A stretch of 64,000 nucleotides of DNA, from the NCBI RefSeq assembly GCF_014805625.2, contig NW_023998414.1, positions 18,209,280-18,273,279 on the forward strand. Direction: 5' to 3'. The DNA comes from Glossina fuscipes. Taxonomy: Eukaryota; Arthropoda; Insecta; Diptera; Glossinidae. Below, piece by piece: positions 1 through 13,969 of the stretch (its first letter is position 1; every line of letters starts with the position of its first letter). The notes below the pieces were generated by a model. That model worked only from the letters and a program-made list of their open reading frames with translations, searched no databases and had not been told where the DNA came from. Position numbers and translations under genes: made by a program.

Positions 1-1510
1 ATTCGTTATTTGAATAACTGTAGTAAGAGAAGTGGGTTGAAGGGTAGGACGTGTCTTTCTAATAATTATTTAATGTTTTTACATTTAAAAGGTAACCTAG
101 AGTAAATTTCAAATTACTTACCCTCAAAAAGAGACAACAGTTTATTAACTCTTACATTATATCTTTACCAACAATGTACCTGTCTGTCGTAAGACACCGA
201 AAATGTAGAATTTTTAAGCCACTTTTCATTGCACTCGTAAGCACACAACTAAAAATAATAAAATCGCTGCATGTTTTAATGTTGTGGCAAAATGAAAATA
301 TCAGGTGAAGAATTTGATATATGCGATGGTTTTGTGTTTTTCTTTATGACCCTATTTGAATACTTAGTTAAATCGAGCTAATATATTCATTCATATATAG
401 TTAATTCTCTATAACGGTTGCTGATGTCTTTGTTCTTGGTTACCATTAATTGCAACGGATTATTACTTCGTTAAGTAAATTAATTTCAGTTGCTGATAGA
501 CGGAAAAAACAGAATGCATGAAAACTGTACACATTCAGGAGAAAGGAAGTGGTTGAGTGGTAGGGTTAAGTAAAGCGGGTCATAAAAAATAAATAAATAA
601 ATAAATAAATAAAAATAAACGAGAACTTAATTGTACATTGCACACAGTGCTATGCTACTAAAGATGGTTGGTCTCAAGCGGACAATATAAAATAGAAATA
701 ATATAAGTTCATGTGATTCGCTTTTTTCATTTTTTTAACTGACGTCAAAACTAAAACATTGCAAAAAATAAAAAAAACCCTTCACCATAAGGGTTGATAC
801 AAAAAAAGTAATATTGTAGCAATTAATAGAGACAAAACACTTTACCGTAACAAGTGCGTCACTTATTAAATTTTGATAATTATTATATGCTTTCAGTTTT
901 TCTGTGATTTTCACAATTTTACAATAAGCTGTTATGCTGGCAAAATCAGAAACGAAAAATAAATAATTACCAAGCAAATATACATAATTCATTTACGAGA
1001 GACTAATTATGGAAATATGTTTTTGTCTTTAGACGTGTTACTTCGCAAAGAAATTTGTTTTCATAGTTTTTATCCAAAAATTGGGTAATAAAAATTGTAA
1101 CATTTCGCCCCTAAAAATAGGTAATTAAATTTATTATTAAATTACATATGTAAATAGGCAACATTTTATTTTAAAACAAACAACAAATTTCTAGTCGAGC
1201 CAAGTCTATTCTATATCGTATATCACTTCAAAAATATGCTGTATCCAGTATGTCTAACACAGTATAACTAAGCTACACATTTTCTCGAAAAAAACAATCG
1301 ATTTGGTCTAAACGAAAATGTGGATTTACATATCAAATCTCGCGTATGTACCAATTGTGATCATAAAATATTAAAAATTGGATTTTGCCGTTTTTTTGCA
1401 ACTTGACAATAAAGTTTCATTCTATGCAACTTTTTCATACGCATTTAGTTTTGCATAAATGCCATGTTTTATCGACTTTTAAAAATGGAAATTTGATTAC
1501 ATATTATGAC
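1..1510. other. Intergenic or intronic AT-rich sequence, no gene seen
   Basis: No open frame here has protein-like composition or a recognisable motif. The longest frames are about 85 codons and rich in Phe, Leu, Ile and Asn, as expected of chance frames in AT-rich DNA. The stretch may be upstream sequence or a 5' intron of the UBL3 gene, whose first exon was not found. The only structured element is an AAAT tandem repeat. Confidence 0.6.
587..618. repeat. (AAAT)n microsatellite
   Basis: Tandem AAAT units, seven to eight copies with one irregular unit at the end. Seen directly. Confidence 0.9.
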
Positions 1511-1810
1511 TTTGTATACCCTACATTACTTGTAGCGATATGTAAGTGCAGATGTGCACCAAGAAGTACCTGAATATTAATCTACCTTTTATTATACCGA
1601 TCGCTAAACTTGCTTGCCCGTCCTCCCTGCATGATGTCTGCCTCTGTATTCTTGTATATTCAGCTTACAAGTCGCAATTTTGGAAATATTTTAATGAAAT
1701 TCAAATTGGTGCGAAGCGAACCACTTTTCTGATCACTTCCAATAGAGGGCCTTATTTTCAAAAATATGTTACATCAATGACCGTATTAAGCAAATTGACG
1801 TAGGATATTT
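1511..1810 (-). mobile_element. DINE-1/Helentron-like dispersed repeat
   Basis: The block begins with a terminal signature, TATACCCTACATTACTTGTA, that recurs in many places in this window. The family's internal phrases follow, including an AAGTCGCAATTTT block near 1672 that matches the copy at 29.85 kb. The start resembles the short hairpin at the end of DINE-1/Helentron elements of flies. The copy is diverged and its far end is not sharply defined. Family membership comes from similarity among copies in this window plus general knowledge of DINE-1, not from a database match. Confidence 0.45.
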
Positions 1811-3835
1811 AATGGTGAGCCGCGTCCGATTATAACGATTTTAATTGGTTAACAGTCCTTGATCGAATACATGAGACTGCACCAGAATTTCATTCAAGAT
1901 ATTTTGAAAACTGGAATTATCAAGTTCAAAATAAAACTGCATGAACGGAGAGCTGGCCCGATATACATATGCGTAAATTTATTCAAGTTAATGATTCCTA
2001 ATGGATTATGATTGCAAGATTTGCACCTAATATACATACACAGATGCCATATAGCGGAAAGGTATGCTTAAATCGATTCAGAGATTGATTTTGAAATACT
2101 TTCAAGCTTACACAGCTATGGGTTAATTGGCATAAATTGACAAATATGCATCATATAGCTGAGCATTAGTGAATCAGAACAAATACAATTAGTATATTTT
2201 TGAGGACTCTGTGCGTGTTTCTTGGTGTGTTGCATACGCAATGCTAAAATTAACAAAACAATGATGCCCATATATTACAGAGGAGCATTCTGAATTTTTC
2301 AATTTCTTCAGAACGGCGTTATACTGTCTAACGAAATATGTAGCAATTCGTTTGGATTCCTTATACGCACGTACACTGCTATTTAATTCATCGCTTCAAT
2401 TTTTTGTAAATAATCAGTTGAGAGATAACTGTCACGCTAAATAACTGTTACTACATCTATTAACATGGAGCAGTAAGCGCACAGCAGTTTTCTAATTCTA
2501 TTATATAAGCCTTGGAGATCTTGGGATTACATATAAATGATTCTCATCTCTGATGATTTAAGTTTATCTCATAACAAATTTTATTTACTTGTACTGAACT
2601 GTCACCTGCAGTACACACTGCAGTTTTGCTCCTGTGGAAAATTTGGGCGTAAAATGAGAAGAATTCATAGAGTCAAACGAATTTTTGAACTTTGAAAAAC
2701 CGAAAGTGTTTTATTTCGTTACGTAGATATTGTTGATTCAAAAAAAAGTTAATAAATTTTCATTAATTCTTTAAAATCTTCTAATAGAATAAAGTTGTGC
2801 TTGCTTTTTTGAAAAAAATGTATTCAAAACTAGTTTGTTTTTTCTCTCAGCCCCAAATCAAAATTCCATCACCCACGATAAGCGTATTAGATATTAAAAA
2901 ATCATATGAAAAAAAAAAAAGAAATGAAATTTTCTTATGCGTAATTAAGTTATTGAGATGAGGAATGCTCTTTGGCATTAGGAAACTAATTGGGTGTTAG
3001 TAGTTATCAGTGTCAGTAAAACTGACGCGATCGAAAACTCTTTGAGTAATATTTGAAAATATTCCACCTGCCACCGTTCTAATTAATTTTATTAAAATCA
3101 TTACAAACCATCTACCGCTTACTACGTCTTCTCTCCTTAAATATGAATATAAAGCAGAAGTTAATTTATTTATTTATTTATTTTTTTTTTTGCACCTATT
3201 ATCTGCATTAAAGTTCATGGTCTCGAAATTGCTATTATAATTATCTGTGTACCTTGCTCTCTCTCTTTCTTAGGTTTCGCTCGCTTTCCTTGCTGTTTGC
3301 CCCATCGTTTTTGCAATTTGTTATTCCATTTTCCGTTATAAAATTTATGAGAAAATATTAGTGTGTCACTTATTGTTTTGACTTTTTGCAAATTACATGG
3401 CGACGAAGAGGAAGAAGAAGAAGAAGAAGAAGAACACGGAAACCACCCGGAAGGTGTTTTCCATTCTACAAGTTTCGTTCGGTTCGGTTTATTTTGCTCT
3501 ACTGCAAGTTAAAAGCATATTTTAAAAGTTTCTTACTTACGTAAATAAGCAACATAGTAAACAATTAGATAACAGTGTGAAAGTTGTACAAAAATATCTT
3601 TGCTTTTTGCAACCGTCAACCAAACAGCAAAAATGGATTAATTTACCGTTTTTTGTTATTGTTGTTGTTGTTGTTGTTTTTTTTTTTTTTGTAAACCCTA
3701 GAAACCAAATATTCGCATGAATTGCTGGTCATTTCAAATCCTAGATTAAAATGCCAATTGGTCCGTTTTTCTTCCATGTGCACACGAATATCCTAAACTC
3801 TTACTTAATTGCTCTACGCCTCCGAATGCCTAAAA
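1811..3835. other. No gene seen; simple repeats
   Basis: I see no coding signal. The stretch holds T-rich and A-rich runs, a TTTA/T run around 3165-3191 and a (GAA)n microsatellite at 3404-3434. Confidence 0.6.
3404..3434. repeat. (GAA)n microsatellite
   Basis: About ten GAA units with one GAG interruption. A purine-rich triplet repeat in noncoding sequence. Seen directly. Confidence 0.9.
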
Positions 3836-3859
3836 AGGCAATGCGGGAAAAAACCGAAC

Positions 3860-4245
3860 TGCATTTACTTCGACAGCCCAGCCGCCCTGAACACCTTAAA
3901 AGAGCGAACAATAACATCTAGGCTCGGATCGGAATGCCTCTAAGCTTGAGAATCGGAATAACTTGCACCTAATATGGGTACATGGCCATCGAAGGCAATC
4001 AGAGGGCTGACTGTGTAGCTAACAGGAGAGCCGAACGGACAACGATAGCTTCGGAAAGCTTTCTGTGGCGCACAAAGAAGACACACTAATAGACTGGTAC
4101 TGCAATGGATGGCGAAAAATTGCCATTGGAAGCAAACCGCAGGATAAAGACAAGCGGAAAAATGTATTAAATCTTCCGGCACATTCCATAAGCTGCTGGA
4201 ATTAAAAAGGAGCAACGTACGACCTCTGCGCAAGTCATAATTATC
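3860..4245 (+). mobile_element. Decayed LINE retrotransposon, RNase H region
   Basis: Read with frameshifts on the + strand, this block resembles the RNase H domain found at the end of I/R1/Jockey-type LINE polyproteins. A stretch reading D-S-P-A-A-L-N-T-L-K matches the usual SDSQAAL segment. NNLHLIWVHGHR (near 3957-3992) matches the usual W-V-P-G-H motif. After a one-base shift, GNQRADCVANRRA matches the G-N-E-x-A-D-x-L-A motif. Further on, a LLELKRSNVRPL phrase resembles the post-RNase H segment. Several stops and at least one frameshift make it a dead fragment. The identification rests on motif spacing, and the clade is not determined. Confidence 0.55.
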
Positions 4246-4889
4246 TCAAGTGCGAACCGAAAAATATGCATATCCAAATATCCTATGTGAATGCGAGCAG
4301 AATCCTAAACGCAAGTGTTTGCCAAATACTTCATAATGCCAGACGCAATATGGTACTACGAACAAATGAAGGTGGTGGGGTTCATAAGAATGCGCAAACT
4401 AAGGGACTAGAAGCATGGGTGAGTACAACGGATCTTTTAGATCGCGGCACGGATTTCCAGTGCCGTAATGCTATTAATAATAATAGTAATAGTTTCCCCA
4501 TAATAAATATAACGATTATAACAATTATGCTCGCTTCGGCACTAATCCGGAGTTTGGACCAGCCTAAATTATACCGTCAAATGGAAGTAATAATTTGCTC
4601 CTTTTTTTTCTTAAATATTTGAATTTATTTTTTTGGTACTATTTATGACCCCACGACTGTACGTATAAGTATAAAAGGAAACTTAACTTTTGTTCGTTTT
4701 TTTCGCTTCCTCTCCATTAAAATTACAAGACGGAAAGAGTTGAGTTTTTAAACAATATTTTTCTTTACCGCATTTGCTTGTGAAATTCTTAGTTATTTAT
4801 TTTGAATAATAATTTAATGTGTAGAATGATGGAATGGAATGGAATGTTGAAACTGTACGAAAATAACTTTATATAGCATTTGTTACTCG

Positions 4890-4931
<42 letters not shown>

Positions 4932-7900
4932 TTTTCTCTGCTCTGACATTTTCATTATCACGCTTATCACGCTCACGTGACGTACGGTTTATACTTTGGA
5001 TTAAAAAGTTCTTTAGTAATTAAATTGCAAAAAAGAAAAAAAACAAAAAAAATGTATTTATTTATTATCTCATTTAATACATAAGTCTCAGAGCGTATTG
5101 AACTTTATCATTGTACGTATATGATAAGGAACTGTGAGGTGAATTTTATAAAAATTGACGACTTGTTTTGTTTTTAACGCCGCCCGACAAATTTGGCTTT
5201 TTTACTTTCACTAGGCGCACAGATAAGCTTCCGTCATTTTCCATCAAAAATTAGGAATTTATTCTAAAAAAGCGTTACGTTACGTTTTATTCAAAGCAGT
5301 GTCCGTCTGACAAATTTAACGTAACCTTATGATGAGACCATCTTTTATTTCTACTTCTATTACTTCTCTAGCTTTAGCTTTAAAAACCGAGTGCAGTTGT
5401 TTTTGAGAAGCTTGGGCCTGCATGCAATATTCATTAAGGGCCAACATATTATGATAAGTAGCATTACGAAAACAATAATGAAAAAAGTAATAATAAAAAA
5501 CGATTTAATCTTTCTTTACAATTCGAAGGATACTGGCTCGCCTGTTTATGCTCCCAACTTTCATTTCATTTCACAATTAAGAGAAAAACATTCAGATTGA
5601 AAGAAACTTAAAGAGAATTCCCCATTACATCATTGCGGAAGGCTCAATGGCCAGAGATAAGTTTTTGCTGAAAAGTGTAGCTTGTAGAAGAGTAGATAGT
5701 GAAGAATTTTTCAATCAAACCTTTAGACAACGAATTCTGGCTGATTTATTTTTAAATTGTCTGTCACCGCGTCTGGTCGTTTCTTAACCGGATGCGCCGG
5801 GTTTGAAATAATCTAAGTGCAGACCAGCAGTGGGATATACCTATACGTTTTTAATATGTTTACTTTTAAGTTGTAGCCGTGCGCTTCCCCGCTTCCTCTA
5901 TCTCTAGTGCTAGACATCACCTGCACATATATAGGGGACAAAATCTGACCCATTGACTTGACGTTAGTCTTTGCTGACAGATACCTGGCTTCTTTAGTTT
6001 CACTTTCATAGTGAATTCTTCGCTCAGTTGGCGGGCCTACCTTCCCATACGATCTTTACGAATTTCTTTGCACCAACGAACGCAAGCTTATCGGGGAATA
6101 GTGAATAGTTTTGCAAGATCGTATGCACCGAAGATGTCCTGGGATGTTTCAAAGATTGTTCGTTACGATGAAAACCGACAAGGAATGAAGATGGGAAATG
6201 TCGAATGTAACGCGCTAGATGAATACGATTTTTCGAGAAACTGATTAAAGGATGGTTGTGCACGCAAACATTGTCATAAAAATATACTATTTTAACGAAC
6301 ATGAAAACGCATTACGAACTTGTAAAACAATTTAGTATCTATAATCTTTACTAAATGAAAAATTTTGTGGGTCAGGGCTTAATAGTTGTTCTAACAAGTC
6401 GAATTGCGTATGAAAAGGTTACATTGACAACGAGTCAAATTAAACGGAATTTTTTTTTAATACAAAAATGTATAAATTGAAATTTTATCTGTGGAAACAC
6501 GAAGAACGTTATCAACATGTCCTGCAGCGTTTGATTTTTTCTTTCTTTTTTTTTTTTTAATTTTACTTAGAAAACATTTTTATTTATCTGTGGCCTTACA
6601 TAAAACTTTTTTGTGGACAACACAAGTTTGCATTCAGTATACGTTTTGCCCGAAATTTCTCATTTTAGACATGAACGTAAGCGATATCGCCACAAGTTTT
6701 TTTTTTACAAGTCGATAGCGATATACTGAGTTATGTTGAGAAATATGGTAATGATATGTCTGCCATAAGGTCTTTTTAATAAAACTGTTTTGATTAATCG
6801 GACTTTTGAGCGCTCGGCGATCTGCCCCAATCGAAAATGTATTGAAAAGAGAGTTTGCCTTGCGTTTTGTATTTTAAATCAAATTTAGCGTAGATAGTTG
6901 ATAAAAAGATTGTAAAAGACCTTCGACGCAAGATGTTTTGTTGCTTTGCCATGCAAAATATCGAGAAATTTAATTTGTCCACCTGAACGATTCGAAATTT
7001 AATCTCATTTTACGTGGAAGTTTCTTGATGAATTCACTTCTCAGAAATAGCCCAGCTCGCATAATTAACCCAATTTTGCAGGACCTGTATCGATTTTGCT
7101 CTCTGCATCATATAAATGCACCAGTTTATAAGCAGTAACTTAAATATCGTCCACTATCCGTCTTTCGTTAGTTGTGGGCGCAAGCGCATTAATGGACCTA
7201 TCAGTGTTATAGTTCAAATGTAGTAAATTTTGATTTTCTTATAAACGATTTTATTATTTTTCATAAATTTTTCGGTTTTTTTTTGCCCTAAAAAACTCGA
7301 CTATCAAGTCAGAGTTTGCCGGCGCAAACCAAGTTTTTCGCAGCTGTAGCGAGTGCTCAGCCGGTAAATTCGTAAAACTTATCGATCGGGCACACTCCGC
7401 TGAACTGCAGCTATCACCTCTCTTTATTCTTCTCTTTCTTCTGTTCGTTTTGAGAGTCGGCCTGTCACGCAAATAGGGGGCATTCCCTGAGTGATTGGTC
7501 ATATTAAAAGAAAAAGTCACATGATTGTCGCTCATAGTATGCCAACCACTTAACAGTTTTTAGAAGTAGTATAGGTCTAGAACTGCCGTAGCAGTTGAGA
7601 TTTAAAATATTTTCGCTTAGCTTAGTCTCAACTGCGCACATGTTCAACTCAGGTTTATGGTGTTTAATATGACACACATATAAATTGAATTGATCCATAC
7701 AAGTGTCGTATGAAATTTAATACGCATGGAAAAAAAGATTGTAAAAACAATGAGCATTTATCCGCCGGCGATATAATTTATATATAAGTCCAATCGAGAA
7801 AACAAAAAATAAATAAATAAATAAAATAAACAAACAAAAAGATATGTATATACGTCATTGATTTGTGTAACTAATGTCATCAAATTATTTATTCTTTCAA

Positions 7901-10900
7901 TTAAATGCGATTGATTCTTTGTCAAGAGCAAGTATTTAAAGAATTTTAAGAATTTAAATCATTTTTTTTTTTTTTTTGGTGTTTCTTTTTTCTAGCACCA
8001 ACAACAATTAATTGTTAATACCTCTAATTAGTTAACCAAACATGCCAATGGAATATTTAAATGTGAACTGATAAAAAAAAAAATAAAAAAAAATTACATA
8101 TTATTGTTAGCGCATAATAACCAAATTTAATAAACGCAGCGCCGCATATATGTGCAAGTACGCATTTGGTCCATTTTGTATGCATATAAAAGCAATTTAA
8201 ATGCGCCTGCAATTACCAATCTATAGTATAGTATAGTATAGCGATTTGTAATACACAAAAACAAACTTATACTTTATATATAAACTATTAAATACAGACT
8301 TTCATTGTTATTTTCTCTCACAAAATGAAACAAATAAGGCAGTTTCATTATGCGTTCGCTACTGAATTATCAAAGTATACTGAACTTATCATATTGTTTA
8401 TAATGTGCAAAAATATTGCATTGGATAGTTTATTTGATAAAGCCTGCAATCTTGCCTTAGAGCTGTGTACGTCTACAAACTACGAATATATTACTGGGCG
8501 CGTTCTTATATTCTCAGACGTTAACGTACGAAATTAAAATGAGATAAACTTACAAAATCGATTCTCCGGTAGCGAACATTCGTACACATAAAAACTCGGG
8601 TCATAGTAGCTTAAAAACTGAAACCGGTTCAAAAAAATTATTAAAAATTCGAACATTTTTTTTTTAAATCCATAATCATATCCATTTAAAACTTGCCACA
8701 AACTCTCAACATACATATTCTATAACGGAAAAGTTATCATGCAGTAATCTAATGAAAATACAATTCACTTGATGTCAGCAGCGACAGCTGCTTGCTCACT
8801 AAAAATAAACAATGATGGATATAAAATTCTCTGAGATCTTTCTTTCATCATGTCAAAGGTAATCAACATCAAAGATACAACAAACCACTTAGTCATCTAC
8901 TCTGTCTCAGACGACAAGACATGGCAGATTCTCTTGATTTGTCTTGCGAACGTATTTTACATTGGTATCCAAAAATTGTGAGGACTGCCTCATTATCAAA
9001 TAGCATAAATGGTTGCGAGCGCTATATTCTCTATGTAGCACTCCAGTAATTGCTAGTCATTCTGATGTGGGTGCGCCACTCTCACCTTTATGCATTCAAT
9101 AATTGAAGTATTGCGGCTGAAGTGAGCCACGCCTGCGACGACGAATATCAAATATATCCAAATGAAAATCCTTATAAAATAATTATGAAAGTTATATAAG
9201 AAGGTGGGTGTGTGCAGGTGAAGGAAAAAATAGTTCCTCTTAACAAGCTCAAAATTTAGATAACCACTGCATTAGTAGCTCGATCAATCAAGCTTTTGCA
9301 ATTGTCACCTATATCGTAACATACATTAGATGGATACGAATGTATGGATGACAGTCGGGTCCATTTTTTATAGATTTCTGTATAATTATTCAAGTGCATA
9401 TATAGTTGTTGAGGTGCTTTTTCAGCACACTATATAACGGTGAAAATTTGTCAAGCAAAAATTGAGATCCAGATGATCTTGCGCTTTAATCTCATTATTA
9501 ACAGCTTAACAATTTTCGTTCCACGTTTCTAGCATCGACATTGACATATTTTTTCTAACAAGCACAGCGGCAATATGTGTCTGCTATGAGTAGATTTTGA
9601 TATAATCTCCTTATCATTTTCTCAGTGACTGCAGTAATCTCTCTTACTGTGAAACTTCAATTTGTTATGTTAATCCATCTACTTGGCGGATAAGTTTAAT
9701 ATAATAACGATTCTCTCCCATTCCCCGCAGCTCTGCAACTAGTCGTCTCTGCATGGATATTTGGAGTTAAATGAAAGCTGCATTAGTCTTGTGTGGACTA
9801 GTTAGTTCATTTTAGAATCTTTGAATTCACTATTAGACGCTTGGATTCAACTTGAACAGCTGGAATGAAGGGCATCACTTTTCATCCATCTAGGCATGGA
9901 AAATGAATTTCGAAATGTATAACATCTTCTTATATACATTCATATTCTTTTCTGTCTTTCTTTCCGCTTTAGTGGGCAAAATTTTTTTTTTTTAATTTTC
10001 CTCAGATAATCTTAATTTGCAGTGCAAGTGAAATGCTCTGATAGAAGTATATATTTCAAGTTGGTTAAAATGGCCAATATTCGTTTCTGGTTTGAAGAAT
10101 CTCCGATATATGCGTATATGTGTTTGTATTACAAATCATCCTTCCATTGTGATGTTGAATTTAAAAATAAAACTTTCATCGACGCACTAATAAAATGCAG
10201 ACATTGTTTTACTGCATTATTATGCTGCTTCTATTGTTTTACATACGCACATATATTTACCATTATATATTATATAATCGTATTCGTGTATATACATATT
10301 GTATATAGTATCAATATTTATGTAGCATTAATGTGTGTAATTGTGGCAAGTTGGTAATTTTCATTTTGCCCATATAATACGTAAGCTATACATTTGAACT
10401 TTTATGCAATCACTTGTGTACAATTCTACTACTGTGGGCTGTGCAATTACACCACTTTGCTCGGTTACCGCTACAACAATGCATTACCGTTTGCATGTAA
10501 TTTAATAGTTATTAGTATATGTTTACTCAGATGCATACATGTGCGTGTATCCGCGTATATGCGCGTGTGTATGTTTTAAAAATTGTTATCATACTTGGCT
10601 TTCTTTCTCCCCTGTTGTCATGGATAATTTTTTGTATTATATCGTAGTGCGACAAGTGCTTTTATACCTTATATATGGTATAATGTTTCGGTCTGTCTCG
10701 AATATGTCACATATCTTATTACGTAAACAATAATATGAAAATGAAAGAAAATCTTCCGTGACTCCTTTTTAATACGATTTTTAACACGATTTCAGCTTAA
10801 TAAATGCATGTAAAGAAAAATTTTTTGAAAATCTTTCGAGCATTACACACAACACCTTCAGAAATAGACAGATAATTAGCCGGACATGACTAAATCAATT

Positions 10901-12855
10901 CAGAACCTTGAATTCTCATCTACGTTGTGCTTTTGACCGTAAACCAGTGTTTGTTTGCTTTTGATACCAAACGCTACTACTGCTTATCTGGTTGTTGAAT
11001 ATTTAACAGATTATCATTTAAAGTAAATATTTAGCGTCTCATTCACATTGTGAATGATCAACCTGATCTATGTGCACCGGTTTTGCTTATTTTCATTGCC
11101 AAGCATTTTAAAGTATTCCATTGCCCATAACTTCCTCTACTATCTTATAAATATACTACGCCAACGACGATGCAATTAGATGGATATAAGTAAATCGGTT
11201 CAGAGTTTTGACTTTTATATTTAATATCGACTGATGATGGTATGCTAACATATGAAAGCGGACATGAGATACCTTGGCCTGGTTGTCTGGCTGCTCTTCG
11301 CTGCCCGAACTCTCGGCATCCCAATTGACAAAGAAATCTCAAACTTGAGATTTTTACGTTCTTCAACCAAACTTTGGCAAGAGAGGAAGTTACATACATT
11401 TCATGGCGTTCTTCCGCATTAACGGTTTTATAATTGAGTAATTTTGCCCATAATAACCGTATAAAGTCATGCATAACGTGCGAGAAGTGACAAACAATGA
11501 ATAAATGAAGAGTAATTTTACACTACATTGAACACAAAACGAAACTCGAGCATGTTAATGGACCTAATTTCCATTTATGGAAATCTTGCTGCTGAGAGGA
11601 GATGAAAGCGAGAAGATTTCTGAAAAAAGTGTTAACGATTGTCATGCGATAGAGCGCGATCTCAGATGGATCAAGCTGGACGAACGGTTGCAAAGCTCGA
11701 ATTGATGCCAAGTTAGGTAATGCTCTGTGTTGTGTGACTTTGGAAGCGAAATATCGCGTGACGAGCTGCCTCAACTTGGCAAAGTAAATGACTCCATTTC
11801 CTACTATCCATAACTAATGTGCTTAAAGCGCGCAATAGGAAAAGAGTTGCCTTCCATCCCGGCGAAAATTTCAGACAAATCAAATCTTTAGCCAGTTGAC
11901 AAAAATAAATGGAAATTGTCTGAAAAACTTTGGTTTACCCCGCCGGATTATCTCTCTCTCTCTATACTCTTTGCCGAACTCTGGTGAACTGGCGTAAAAA
12001 ATACGTTTTTTCAAAAGAGACATTTGCAAATCGCTCGGTTCAGAAATATCCTATCAAAGCAATGTCAAAAATAATGAAAGCAATAAAATAAGACAGTGTT
12101 CTAACTATCAGACCACAAAAAATAACCCAAAATAATTTTATAGCATAGGGTGGGTATGTAAGGAGACAATATCAATTTTCGGATATTTGAATTGATGTGT
12201 TATCTTGATAAAACAAGATCCTCTCTTTGGCGGAATTGGACCGTTCGTCCTTTAAAGTTCGTCTGACCCAATGAAAATTGTTTCATTCACATTTTCTTCG
12301 TCTTTTTTGACGCTGGTTTGACCTTTTATCGCTAAAAGTCTTTCTCAATCCTGTTTATGTTTAATCTACAGGTGCATGAACAGAAAGCAAAGTATTTGAT
12401 GAGAATTTTCGAGGCTTAGAAATGAAATCGCAAAATTATTTCTTCGTCCTACTTGTGAAATGGTAGATCAGAGATCAGGCGAAAATTATATGTATATATA
12501 ACCCTGCTTTATTGCGGTAAAACGTTGCCGATAATTGCATAGTCGCTGCACTCTTTCGATTCTACTACGAGACTTTCAAAAGCAGCAATTAATGCGTTTT
12601 GCAGTGGTCCAAGAACAAAATTATTATATGTCTTTTTTTTTTTTTTGACCCAGAAACAGGACGATGTTCGACCTTAAGCGAAAATGTAAAAAATTTAATG
12701 AATAACAGTTTGCTACAACAATCAGTCAGTGCATGTTCATCTAGAGAGTTCCCCATGTACATTTTTAACAGTCTCCGCATCCGCTGTCGGTTTCTTTCAC
12801 CAGAATTGAAAGCATAACACAGTACGATGATGTGTGGCGTCACTCAATGTACTTA
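4246..12855. other. No gene seen; AT-rich sequence with homopolymers
   Basis: No coding frame, splice-flanked exon or RNA gene could be supported. Notable textures are a 32-base poly-T at 4892-4923, poly-T near 7963-7978, and an AATA/AAAT run near 7808-7830. Phrases such as the one at 10883-10910, resembling 'gacatgactaaatcaattcag', look like worn fragments of the DINE-1-like family. A less AT-rich patch at 7310-7440 could be regulatory, but nothing in it proves that. Frames of 60-110 codons in this stretch lack recognisable domains. Confidence 0.5.
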
Positions 12856-12899
12856 GGGGTCATTGCCTAAAACTAATAATGAGAGTTTTAAATCGTTCT

Positions 12900-13225
12900 C
12901 TCCCCCCGGGCTGTTCGAGTGTGAACGCTGATCGCCAAACTGGGCACGTCGCACAAGCTGCTCGTGCAAGTGTGGTTACCCCTTCTATATTCTCCCCAAC
13001 TCAAAACTCCCCATCCGTGAACCCTACTACTACTAGTGCAGATGATATTTGCTTGAAGGCAGTTCCTCCCGGAAAGGCAATATTTGTGTCAATACTGGCA
13101 TCTGATACATCTGTGGACAACATAAAAAGTTATCTGGCGGCGAAAGTGCCATCTGTCAATTTAAAGTGTGTTAGCATTTTCAAATTGTCTCCTTCTCCTC
13201 TTTTCATGTATAAATGGGTAAAATA
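12900..13225 (+). mobile_element. Possible LINE ORF1-like fragment
   Basis: An open frame here encodes a Pro/Ser/Thr-rich linker. A segment reading KAIFVSILASDTSVDNIKSY, then a Val/Leu-rich stretch, follows. This resembles a small domain I know from ORF1-type proteins of insect non-LTR retrotransposons, where a 'K-x-I-F-V-S-R-L' phrase precedes an acidic/Thr turn and a helix. The frame stops at 13225 and runs straight into A-rich sequence (AAAAT/AATA units to about 13265), compatible with a truncated, A-tailed insertion. No ATG fits a complete protein. It could instead be a chance frame. Confidence 0.35.
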
Positions 13226-13770
13226 AAATAAAATAAATAAAAAAAAAAAATAATAATAATAAAGAAATTTAAAGAAACATAATATTTAATCGGATATAAA
13301 TCTGCTTATTATTTACAAGGACCTGTGTATATCTTATATCAATTACGGCAAAGATCCATGTTTTGATGCGCGAACGCGATTCCCGTAGTTTGCTAAGATT
13401 GACGCCTAAAATAAATGCTTGGTCGAAGAAGCGAATTAATATCGCATGTCGTTAAAGAAAGACTACTGTATCAATAAAAATTAATTGAAAAAAGAAAAAA
13501 TAAAATAAAATTCATTTCTACTAATAAGCCTTGTGATAAAGCATTCGCGATAATTTATTATTTAAAAAAAATTCAAACTCAGTAAAGTTTTATATCACTT
13601 TTAATGGTTTGCTTAAGAAGAAACCGAAAAGGAAAAATAAACTGAAATACAGCAATCATGAGTCATGACTCATTTAACTGGCGACATACAAACATTGCTG
13701 TTGACATTTCGTAGTGGTTTTCCTTTCTCTTACTTCTTCTCTTCCGCTTGAAGATACTAATGTTGTCGCC

Positions 13771-13792
13771 TTATATATATACATATATACAC

Positions 13793-13833
<41 letters not shown>

Positions 13834-13969
13834 TAATTTGCCACCACAATTGGCGCAATTATTTATAAATTTAATGATATGCTTTTAGTTTTGTTTTCCC
13901 CTTTTTCTTCTTCTTGTTCTTCTTCTTCTCCTTCTTCTTTATCATCATCATCATCATCATCATCATCAC
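13771..13969. repeat. Cluster of TA and TTC/ATC microsatellites
   Basis: Bases 13771-13832 are a TA repeat with CA interruptions. Bases 13906-13969 are TTC units that switch to at least eight ATC units. The two repeats are separated by about 70 bases of ordinary sequence. Seen directly. Confidence 0.9.
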
